Assembly (NCBI GenBank): GCA_030407085.1
Contig: CM059582.1
Location: 20,255,501-20,319,500 of the forward strand
Source of the DNA: Trichopria drosophilae
Taxonomy: Eukaryota; Arthropoda; Insecta; Hymenoptera; Diapriidae
Length of the DNA: 64,000 bases
Direction: 5' to 3'
Of the stretch, positions 24,784 through 33,044 are shown piece by piece. The translations under genes and the position numbers were made by a program. Numbering within the stretch: the first letter of the stretch is position 1; each line of letters begins with the position of its first letter. Under the pieces are notes generated by a model. That model did not search any database. It was not told where the DNA came from and saw only the letters and a list, made by a program, of their open reading frames with translations.

Positions 24784-24874
24784 CTGTTAATGAGAAAACA
24801 ATACATAAAATATTCAATATTTTTATATCAAAAAAGTTTAATATTTTACATTCAATAATACAATTATTTATTAC
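24784..24874 (-). other. Possible 5' UTR intron of the inner gene
   Basis: On the minus strand, a donor ACAG|GTAATAAAT (exon end 24875) and an acceptor TTTTCTCATTAACAG|G (exon start 24783) bracket a 91-base intron ending about 37 bases before the ATG. Both sites look good by eye; no transcript evidence is available. Confidence 0.4.
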
Positions 24875-25137
24875 CTGTAATCAATCCAAGTACTCTATCT
24901 GTATACTCCTTGAGTTTACATCCGATGGTTTACACACCAATTTATACTAAAGTAGCATTTTGCAGCACAAAAAAATAATGAGAAAATAATAAATAAAATA
25001 TTCAATATTTTTATATCAAAAAAGTTTAAAATTTTACATTAAATAATACAATTATTTATTACCATGTAATCAGCCCATGCGCTCCATGTATAACCTCCTT
25101 GAGTAATATCCGATGGTTTACACACCAATTTATACTG
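24807..25137. repeat. Tandem repeat of 188 bp upstream of the inner gene
   Basis: Two copies (from about 24795 and 24983, offset 188) share the blocks AAAATATTCAATATTTTTAT and CCGATGGTTTACACACCAAT. The donor site of the proposed leader intron lies in the first copy (ACAG|GTAAT). In the second it reads CATG|GTAAT. The repeat may duplicate promoter or leader-exon sequence. Confidence 0.7.
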
Positions 25138-26652
25138 CAACAGGATATTATTTATTAGATATTATTAAAACGTAGAAATTTAAAATAAAAGTTTAGTTTT
25201 TTCTCACTTACAAGACAATTAGTTGTTCGCAGATATTATTTAACACAATTATTTTTTAAAGACTATGTAAAATATTCTACACCACCACGTGTATACTTCA
25301 TATAGAATAGCTGTAATATAATGTATACAAAAACGTGACCACAACTTTCACTGCTCCGAAATTCACTGCTCCTAAATTCCTGCATCTGTTTATGTACAAA
25401 CGCGTGAATAGGTTTATATGTGAGTATACATATATATGTATATAAACTCACGCACACGTACAAACTCACTCACACACATACATACATATCTATATATACT
25501 AATATACATTTACAGGCATGTATACTCTACAGTACCTGATTGTATATGAAGTTGAATCTTCTCTATACGACGAAATATCAATCGTCGAAATTTTCTAAAA
25601 AAATTACTCCACACTTTTTTAACTATAATTTCTTCAATTTTGAAGCTAGAGATTTTTTAAAAAAACCATTTTAAAGGAAAATTCAAGAGCTACAAATTCA
25701 TGTTGATTTCAATTTTTTTCAACCCTTATTCTGAGAACGGAGGTGGTTTAAAGGGCTAAAAATCGGTACTAGTTACGTATTACTTTGAGTTTTGGGAGGC
25801 TATATCTCAGATAATTGTACAGCAAAAAAAAAAAAAAAAATAGGGAATTATTCATTGAAAAAAATACAAACTTTTCGACACCTTGTAATTTTTGCGTATC
25901 ATATTTATTTTCCGAGTTACATTGACTGTAAGGTCGGATTTTTCGTATTTGTGAAAATGTGAAAAGCACTTTGAACTCCCACCGTTTCTAAAGTAAATTT
26001 TTTTTTATAGCGAAACTACATGGAACTCAATAGTTATGTACAAATAAACAAATTTGTAGAAGGGTAAAAATTAATTTCAATTAGGGTGATAATTAGGGGG
26101 TTGTTTTTATACTTTTTTTTGTAAAAAAAAATACGTATTCATCTTATTTTCATCATAACTCGGTCAATTTTTATGCTACAGGTTTTTATAAAAAACAAAA
26201 ATAAAGGTCTTTTTAAGCACTTTAAAAAAGTTTGTATACATTTTTTTCCAAAAATGCATCAATATTTTATTACTTGACTTCCAAAGTTTAAATTTTTACC
26301 CTAAAAAAAAAAAAACAATTTCTGCAAGCCGTTACTTGGTTAATATTGGGTCTATATAAAAAAAAAAAAAACCATTCTTTTTGTTTTTTTATCAGCTACA
26401 AATTTGTTGGTTAGAGCTTTTACGATAAAGTTGAAACTTTTTGCGTAATTTAAAAAAAACCATTGAAAAAAGTGTTTTTTTTTGGAAATTTCAACTGAGA
26501 ATAACACAGAAAGGGTTAGCTTTAGGAAAAAAGTTTATAGAAGAAAATTTACTCAAAATGAGTTGAACTATCGATTCCCGAAAAAAAAAATTTTTTTTAA
26601 TCATTCACCCTCGAGAAGGGGTGGTATTCACCCCCTAGGTAAAAGCGTAACT
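25138..26652. other. Non-coding interior of the inner element, divergent promoter region
   Basis: AT-rich, with homopolymer A/T runs (for example about 25826-25842), a TATATG/CACACA-rich patch at 25410-25500 and one terminal hairpin repeat at 26617-26636. No supported ORF. It lies between the minus-strand inner gene and the plus-strand transposase gene, so it must contain the inner gene's promoter. Confidence 0.5.
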
Positions 26653-26764
26653 CGGCGTTGGGGAGACTTTTGACTAGATGGTTATTACTATCTAAATTCA
26701 AATTTTCAGATTTTTGGGATGAAGTTAATAGGATTTCTAGGCAAAACCGCACTGTACTGGCCTA
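26653..26764 (-). repeat. Inner element right terminal inverted repeat
   Basis: Reverse-complement match to 19390-19511. Ends exactly at the TAA target duplication (26765-26767). Confidence 0.8.
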
Positions 26765-26789
26765 TAAATTCAGAGTACGAAACGCCAAC

Positions 26790-28990
26790 ATGCCGCCTGC
26801 AAGAACGCACGAAGAAAATCGAATAAAAATATGTCTTTTTTGCTTTCGTAAAACTAGTACAATGGTAAATATTACCGGATCTGTGAAAATTCTCGTAGAA
26901 AAGTACATTTTATATGATCCTAATGATACACGATTACCTCTTGTTTTGTGTACAACATGTAAACGGGATTTATATCGCGTGAATGGTGATCCGGAAGCCA
27001 CAATTAAACTTCCGAATTTTCATACTCTCCCTCGAATCAGAATCAACGAATGCAACGAATTGCTCAAAATTTGGTGCTCTACCTAAACGAAACAGCATAC
27101 GAACAGACTTGAAGAATGAAAAAACTACAGGTAATTTAATATAATTAGGATGTTTTAAAATTAAACGGAAAAATGGCTATAATTATTCAGCATACATAAC
27201 AAGTTAGTTGGTACATAAATTATTGTTTTCCGTACAATTTTCAATGTTGTTAAAATATTGTGCATTATTTATTTACATACGTTATTTAGCAATTTTAATT
27301 CAAACTTTCAGACAAGACAATTTCATCTACTACTACGGAAAATCGATGCAGTTTTTGTTTTTCGATTATTTCAAGAGGCCTAGCACATAAATGTAACATG
27401 AGCACTCGAATTAATAACCTCACTGAAGTTATTTGTCTTACTGAGCAAATAGACGCTAACAGTTCTGCAAAAATAATATCGTCTGTGTTAAAAAGAAAAA
27501 TTCGAAACAAAGAGGAAAAGGAAAACAACGAAGAAAAAATACTCTCATTATCTCAACTTCACGGCAAACCGCTTGAAATTGCTATTGGCAATCAAGGTTC
27601 TTCAAAAAAGAAGAAAAAGTCATCGTTATCCGCTGATGATATGTTGAAAATTCAAACGAAATTCCATTTGAGTCAAAGAGAGACCTTGGGAATTGCTGCT
27701 GCAATGCGTGTTGCTACAAATGATAGAAAAATAATGGAACCTAATTTGAAAGAGAAGTTATCGGAACGAAGTCATTGCGTCGACGATTATTTTGCAGCTA
27801 CAACATTCGATTTTGTAAGTATAAATGGCAATAAAGCAGTCAATAAAGTTGCAAATGTTGCTTACTGTACGAATCTTGAAGGATTGATCGCTCACATTAA
27901 AGAAAAACGTTCTGTGCAAAATGTCCACTTGAAATTTGGTATTGATGGAGGTGGCGGATTTTTAAAAGTCTGCTTATCGATTCAATCCAAATCAATCACA
28001 ACGCCAACACAATTAAAACGTCAAAAATACAACGGTGGAATTAACGCCTCGCGTTTTAAAGATTCCGGCGTGAATAAACTGCTTATATTAGCATTAGCTC
28101 CTTCTTGCCAAGAAAATTACGAGAATGTTTCGAAATTGTGGTCAATGCTCAATATCAACGTTTTTGACGGAACAATTGCGACTGATTTGAAGCTCGCAAA
28201 CATCATGGTTGGGATTATGTCGCACAGCAGTATGTATCCATGTACCTGGTGTTACGCGCCCAAACACGGATTAGACAAGTGTGGAGAATATCGGACTTTA
28301 CAAAGTACTTCGCAAAATTATGAACTCTGGAAAAAAAATGGTGCTTTGAAAGAACTTGCTAAAAACTACAAAAATTGTATTCATCCACCAATTTTTTCAT
28401 CATCGACTGATAAATCCTTTCTTCAAATCATACCTCCTCCAGAACTGCATTTAATGCTTGGGGTAACAAACACATTGTATAATGGGTTATTAAAAGAATT
28501 TGAATCTACTGCTTTAATATGGGCTAAGGATTGCAATGTATCTCGAGAAGTAGGTCATGGAGGAGCCGCCTTCAATGGAAACTCATGTAAAACTTTATTG
28601 CAAAAAATTGACTTACTTCGTTCCAGAAACCATAATTTGGGATGCATGAAGTATGTGGTTGCTTTTGAAAAATTCAAAGACTTAGTGAAAGCATGTTTTA
28701 GTTACAAACTTGACCCTGCATTCAAGAAAAGAATAGAGGATTTCCAGAGTAGCTATGTTGATCTAAATTTATCTATAACTCCTAAAGTGCATGCTGTTTT
28801 TTTTCATATTTCCGATTTTTGTGAAGAAACAGGAACTGGCTTAGGATTTTACAGTGAACAAGCTATGGAGTCAGTTCACGCGGACTTCAAGTCAGTTTGG
28901 GCCAAGTTCAAAGTGTCAGAAACACATTCAGATTATCTGGAAAGATTAAAAAAAGCGTTGTGCGCATACAACGGCCTTCACTCGTGTTAA
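26790..28990 (+). CDS. DDE-type transposase of the outer TTAA transposon (two exons, one frameshift)
   Basis: Predicted to excise and integrate the outer element. The start is the ATG at 26790. The longer open frame from 26658 begins inside the inner element's TIR and is not real. Exon 1 has CLFC (C15, C18) and CTTC (C54, C57), a zinc-binding module. Near 27040 the frame must shift; the continuing frame reads to a donor ACAG|GTAATT (exon end 27130). The intron is 27131-27311, with acceptor CTTTCAG. Exon 2 (27312-28990) opens with a CSFC...HKC module. Numbering from M at 27398, candidate catalytic residues are D183 (GIDGGGG), D263 (ATDLK) and E491 (SEQAMESVH). CTWC (282-285), PPPELH, FNGN and TPKVHA motifs fit an arthropod transposase-like family I recognise but cannot place firmly in a superfamily. 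TTAA sites favour Kolobok-like. Confidence 0.8.
27131..27311 (+). other. Intron of the outer transposase gene
   Basis: GTAATT at the start and TTTCAG at the end, 181 bases. Splicing joins a split GAC codon and links two zinc-binding segments in one frame. Confidence 0.7.
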
Positions 28991-29116
28991 ACGAATTTTG
29001 TGTTTATTTCATTGTTTACTTCATTGCCACATGAAAAGGACTACTTTATGTACTGTCAGTGATGACAAAAATTTGTAATTTTGTAAAAAAAAATATATTA
29101 TCGACGTATAAAACCC

Positions 29117-29122
29117 AATAAA
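29117..29122 (+). terminator. Poly(A) signal of the outer transposase gene
   Basis: AATAAA about 127 bases after the TAA stop at 28988-28990. Confidence 0.5.
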
Positions 29123-29157
29123 ATGTCTTTCACTCAGAAATAAATAAAAAAAAAAAA

Positions 29158-29356
29158 ATAAAATCGTTTTATTCCGGTTTCCTCCCTAGAATAATTTCAA
29201 ATTTGGTAAGAAAATACTCGTTGGGCATCACTGAAATGATATCTGTAAAGAACGGCGATGGGCCGAAACTTTTGATTTAAACTTGGTTCAAGCTCACCGT
29301 GGGAAGTGTTATTAAAATATTTTCGCTAACATATTATATCCTGGGGTCTAACTACC
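29158..29356 (-). repeat. Outer transposon right terminal inverted repeat
   Basis: Reverse complement of 15311-15360 plus 15925-16065, with scattered substitutions. It represents the uninterrupted form of the TIR and shows where the foldback entered the left copy. Confidence 0.85.
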
Positions 29357-29692
29357 TTAAACTGAGTGGATTTTTTTGAAAGTTTATATCGAACCTCGCT
29401 GCTTGAAGCGAAATAAATAAAATAAAACCTCTATATGTGCCCTTCAGTTTATTTTCGAGAATTTATTTTTAAATTATTTCTCGGGATAATTCCTTTTGTT
29501 TTTTCATAATTCCCAGAAATGTAAATGGATCGACGCGAAAGGAGTTGCGGCAGGTTAGAATGTTTAAATTTCTGATCTTCCTCGTTGATTTCGTCAGTTT
29601 TTTGCATCTTGTCTAGTATCCGTCGACATAATGCATAAATTTTGATGCTCCATTTTTCGACCGTTTTGTTTCGTTCCACCATTTATAAATTA

Positions 29693-30155
29693 CATTAGAG
29701 AATTTACCCACTCTGTTCCTCGCCTCCCCTCCCCAACGTCCTGTTATATTTACCAAAAGAAGGAGAGCGCCGCTTCTCCCACTCCCGTCAGTCGCGTTAT
29801 GTTTGTGATGTCACAGCAGGCCCTTCCTGAGGTCCCAGCCCCTAAGGTGTGGGATAAAGTGAGCTGCGACAGATAAATATAACTAGACGGAACCGTACAA
29901 ATATGCTGGGACGTAAATATATCGAGACCCAACGGGCACGAAAGTCCCGAATGTTTCTAAAACGTTTTTAGAACGTCCCAGAAACGTTCCTAAAATGTTA
30001 AATGTCTGTAACTTTTACGGAACGTTTTATAAACGTTTCATCCATGTTGCAGACATTTAACGTTTTAGGAACGTTTCTGGAACATTCTAAAAACGTTTTA
30101 GCAACATTTGGGTCCTTCGTGCCCGTTGGGGAGGCAACTATACCGGGACTCTCTG
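29693..30155. mobile_element. Pogo-like MITE interrupted by a foldback element
   Basis: The right end CCGGGACTCTCTG is followed by TA (30156). The left end CATTAGAG (29693) is preceded by TA but eroded. The interior (GGAAGG/CCTTCC, TGATGTCACAGCAGG, GACGGAACCGT) matches 58545-58805 in inverted orientation. CAGT-type ends with a TA duplication are typical of pogo/Tigger MITEs. It carries no gene; open frames here are incidental. Confidence 0.7.
29928..30130. mobile_element. Small palindromic element nested in the pogo-like MITE
   Basis: The ends CCCAACGGGCACGAA (29928) and TTCGTGCCCGTTGGG (to 30130) are inverted. The arms carry repeated AAACGTTY and GGAACGTTY words. The related MITE at 58.5 kb has no such block at the equivalent point, so this is a later insertion. 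The target duplication is unclear. Confidence 0.7.
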
Positions 30156-30642
30156 TATATAATGTTTGCTCTCTTTCATGCATTGACGTTACCGGTTTAT
30201 CTCATAAACATCTTACAGGAATCACCGCAACGTCCGAGGATCATTTCTCCGTTATTACAAAATTATCTCTTTTTCATTGCTGAAATGGGCTACGAAATCT
30301 TTCGTTCGCCTCTCCGACGTCTTCCTTGTGTCTTCCAAAGTTCTCTGTGTTGCGAATATGATTTATCTCGTTACATCTCGTAAGTTATACCGTTATTTAA
30401 AGTGGAAATACTGCCCACGGTGTCAATAACTACCGACTAATATCAATAGCACTCTCGAATTCGTTTCTCCGCCTAGTAAGTTCCAATTTTCCACAATCGA
30501 AATAAACAAAACAAGCTGGTAGACTCGAACTCGTAACCTAAGTAATGTTCAGTTGACGAGGTAAGCATTTTACACCCTTTAATCTTATATTTTTATAGCA
30601 TTTTTATTACATTAATTGGAAAAATAGTCGACTCAATATTAA

Positions 30643-30960
30643 TCAAGTTGGAGCATTTGGTGCTTTGGACCTATCGTCGTAGTTAGGATGTATTGAAACT
30701 AAAAGATACGCATCCTCCAAGTCTATAGCAGCCATTAAGGTATTTGGTGGCATAAATCGAACCACCGTACACCAATCTTCTAGCTTAAAATGAGGTGGAT
30801 TTAAGTATAAAGTTAATTCTTTTAAATTTAGAATAAAGCGCATGCCACCTGAAGATTGTTTAATAAGAAAAAATTACGACAGAAATTGATCGTTAGTTGA
30901 TTCCGTCTGCGTAATTGCATCTTTGTCAAGCAGACGTTTAATTTCTGAGTCGCATTGCAC
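30643..30960 (-). pseudogene. Reverse transcriptase fragment (DIRS-like or related)
   Basis: On the minus strand, one frame contains a LLDKDAI stretch, NDQFLS, a stop codon, then FFLIK, GGMRFILNLKELTLYL, PHFKLEDW and IDLEDAYLLVSIHP. These are the fingers and start of the palm of a reverse transcriptase, ending just after the first catalytic aspartate region (DLEDAY). The spacing and the ILNLK...PHFK wording resemble DIRS-type enzymes. The YxDD box and everything downstream are absent, so this is a short dead fragment with an in-frame stop. Confidence 0.7.
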
Positions 30961-31580
30961 TGCAACTGACCAAATTTCAACCAATTTTAGTATGGTGGTA
31001 ACTTTTAGTAATAACAGTAAATTTGAAAAAGAAGGTAGGAGATTAACAAGTGGGATAATGGAGGTACCAATTTCTCTGATTATTCGAGGGCTGTCTATAT
31101 AAATATGTGTGTGGTTTGAAATCTAAGGAGCTGCCTTCGAAGATGTCCAGAACAAGTACTCCAAACTAACAATTTATATGGTCTGTAACAATCGATGGAT
31201 TCCCGTTTTAGTGACTTAACCTATCAGTAGACATAACCTACAATTCTGTTGAGGTTTGTAGTTATCGCCATGTAGAGCAAGACAGAATTAAATATCCTGT
31301 TGCATCGACATCCCGCACAATGCAATACAATTGTATCCTCATTAATTACAGATCCTCTTCCATAAAGGATTTCAATATATTTTGAATTTCAATCGCCGAC
31401 ATTTTGATGGGTCATTGCAATTACCACCTCTAGTGCTTTCAACAATCAAAATGACAGATGCTTCCGAAACCTTTCGCAATTACGTCTTAAATAGCTACCT
31501 CATTAAAAGGTTTACGCATTCTTCTTCCGGCTGTACATTGCTCTCGTTATCCTTTAGAATTTCCATTCCTTCGCATTTCT
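30961..31580. other. Non-coding stretch
   Basis: No recognised feature. It may include flanking remnants of the reverse transcriptase element. Confidence 0.4.
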
Positions 31581-31581
31581 C

Positions 31582-32240
31582 CTATGTCACTTTGGACCAG
31601 TTCATCCGTCTCTCCCACGATCTCAGCGGGAATTCAGAGGTGGCTCGTTGATTACGCGAGGAGCTCACGAAAGCTCTCCTCTCCTTAATTTTCTCCTCCT
31701 TCTCGATCTCGCTACGTGAATCCATGATGGCGGATTCGCTGATACGATAGCCCCGAGGCTCAGGGTCGCGAGCAGTCGCGCACTCTCTGTCTCCCTCGCA
31801 CTTGTGCCATCTAATAATTATCAGGGATCGTCCACCAAGTGGTGGAGGTGGCTCTGCTCCAGGGCACAATGCTGTCCGTCCGTGTGTCCTCCTGATTGCA
31901 CGTCGCGCAAATGCCTTGTAATCTCCTATTCCCGTACCTTCTCTACTGCTTCCATTCCCCCACGAAACGACCGGTTCTCTGTCGTGTCTCGACGATTCCT
32001 CTCTCCGTCACTCTCGCACCATCGATTATCCATTACAGGAATAAAGTGCCATCGACTCCGCGGTGGCGGTGATGAGAAATTCACCTCGATGATGATGAAG
32101 GATGACGAATCGTGAAACCAACCGACACGAGAATCGATTCTTTCCTCTTTCGTAAAGTCGACTCCGCTTAGGCCGATAAGAGGAAGACGCGACGGTGATA
32201 TCGGGCCAGTGACACTGATTTCCATAAATTTCTAAACACG
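31582..32240. promoter_or_regulatory. CpG-rich patch, possible regulatory DNA or leader exon
   Basis: Markedly more GC- and CpG-rich than its surroundings, with open frames on both strands (31582-31869 and 31926-32225 minus; 31804-32115 plus), as expected for base composition alone. No protein motif, splice pattern or TATA box decides a gene. In AT-rich insect genomes such patches are often promoters or conserved enhancers (inference). Confidence 0.35.
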
Positions 32241-32673
32241 TCACCTGGTGGTCTTTAAATACTTCTACATGGATTCACCAAAAATGGAAATGAAATCATG
32301 AAAGAATTAATTTATCACCTACATGGCTGAAATGTATATCCACTTTGTCAACTTTTAATATGTTCTTTGTGCCAGCGTCTGGTTATAGTGGAGTTTGGTC
32401 AATGACATGTAATTCACTTCTCAAGCGAAAGGGGATTGCAATTTAATTGAAAGTGCATTAACGTGTTTAAAATATTGCTGGAATTTCATTTACAAATTTT
32501 TGAAGTCAGAACGTTCGATGTAAAATGATTGGAAGAGGACATTTTAAAATAGTCCGAAATTATTCAATATCAATTATTTAATCGACTTTTCTTTTTAGAG
32601 ATTTGTATTGATTAATCGTATTAAAAGATGCAAAGATTGGGCCAATTAGCCTCACAGGGCAGAAAAAGCCGGA

Positions 32674-32676
<3 letters not shown>

Positions 32677-32704
<28 letters not shown>
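32677..32704 (+). repeat. Poly(A) run of about 26-28 bases
   Basis: Long A homopolymer after GGAATATT. It could be the tail of a retroposed copy lying to its left, or simple slippage. Confidence 0.6.
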
Positions 32705-32732
32705 TCAAATATAACAGGTGCGAATGCTAATA

Positions 32733-33044
32733 ATGTCTGAATTGTTAAAAAGGACAGAGGTCTATGTCATGATGTACAATACTTGGTATAAACAAAACGG
32801 AACATCAAATTGGTCCAATAACTGACGAGCAGGTGATCCTTACATAGAAGAAAAAAGAAAAGCGAACGTTACCAAGAGAGCAATGACAACAGTAAGCTAT
32901 GCAATGGAACAGTTCAAACAGAACAAACTGAATCCTTTACGAAATAGAAAAACAAATATTGAGTCATGGAAGCAAATCAAAGAAAGGTCAGACCAGAACT
33001 TTATCATAAAATTTAAAAAAGATCTTTCCAGTCAAAACCGATGA
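32733..33044 (+). pseudogene. Possible broken coding segment, unrecognised
   Basis: From ATG at 32733 one frame stays open to TGA at 33042 apart from a single TGA at 32823. It encodes about 103 Lys/Asn-rich residues (for example KRAMTTVSYAMEQFKQNK and IESWKQIKERSDQNF). The mixed composition looks more protein-like than other frames nearby, but I do not recognise a family. Chance is possible. Confidence 0.25.

Larger units (their letters stand above)
19390..26764 (-). mobile_element. Inner Academ-like (AcademX-type) DNA transposon
   Basis: The ends TAGGCCAGTACAG (19390) and CTGTACTGGCCTA (to 26764) are inverted and flanked by TAA at 19387-19389 and 26765-26767. Three- or four-base target duplications are known for Academ. 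Imperfect TIR similarity runs about 120 bp to the shared block AGTCTCCCCAACGCCG. At 7.4 kb it carries a single large minus-strand gene whose RNase H-like core, XPG nuclease domain and C-terminal cysteine cluster match the AcademX layout as I recall it. It is inserted in the outer transposon just upstream of that element's transposase ATG. A truncated left end also exists at 16359-17616 from the tandem duplication. Confidence 0.8.
15311..29356 (+). mobile_element. Outer TTAA-type DNA transposon (composite, about 14 kb)
   Basis: The left end GGTAGCTAGACCCC (15311) and right end GGGGTCTAACTACC (to 29356) are inverted and flanked by TTAA at 15307-15310 and 29357-29360. TIR similarity runs for about 200 bp once a 564-bp insertion in the left arm is ignored. 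The element carries the plus-strand DDE-type transposase gene (26790-28990). Without the inner element, the duplication and the foldback it would be about 3.1 kb, an ordinary size for an autonomous DNA transposon. TTAA duplication is known for piggyBac and Kolobok. The transposase does not look like piggyBac, so a Kolobok-like or unclassified TTAA family is my inference. Confidence 0.8.

Noticed and set aside
19387..26767. Alternative 2-bp AT duplication for the inner element
   Set aside because: Possible if the ends are AGGCC/GGCCT, but TAA with ends TAGGCC/GGCCTA gives a longer perfect match and fits the expected 3-4 bp.
26658..26789. N-terminal extension of the transposase ORF from 26658
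   Set aside because: It reads through the inner element's right TIR and target duplication. The family-like start is the ATG at 26790.
15311..29356. Outer element as a piggyBac transposon
   Set aside because: TTAA fits, but the ends lack CCY-type termini and the transposase motifs do not match piggyBac as I know it.
30505..30570. tRNA-like GAGTTCGAGTCTACC on the minus strand
   Set aside because: A single B-box-like match without a convincing A box or terminator.
31582..32244. Several overlapping frames of 72-103 codons
   Set aside because: The CpG-rich composition reduces stop codons on all frames; no protein motif.
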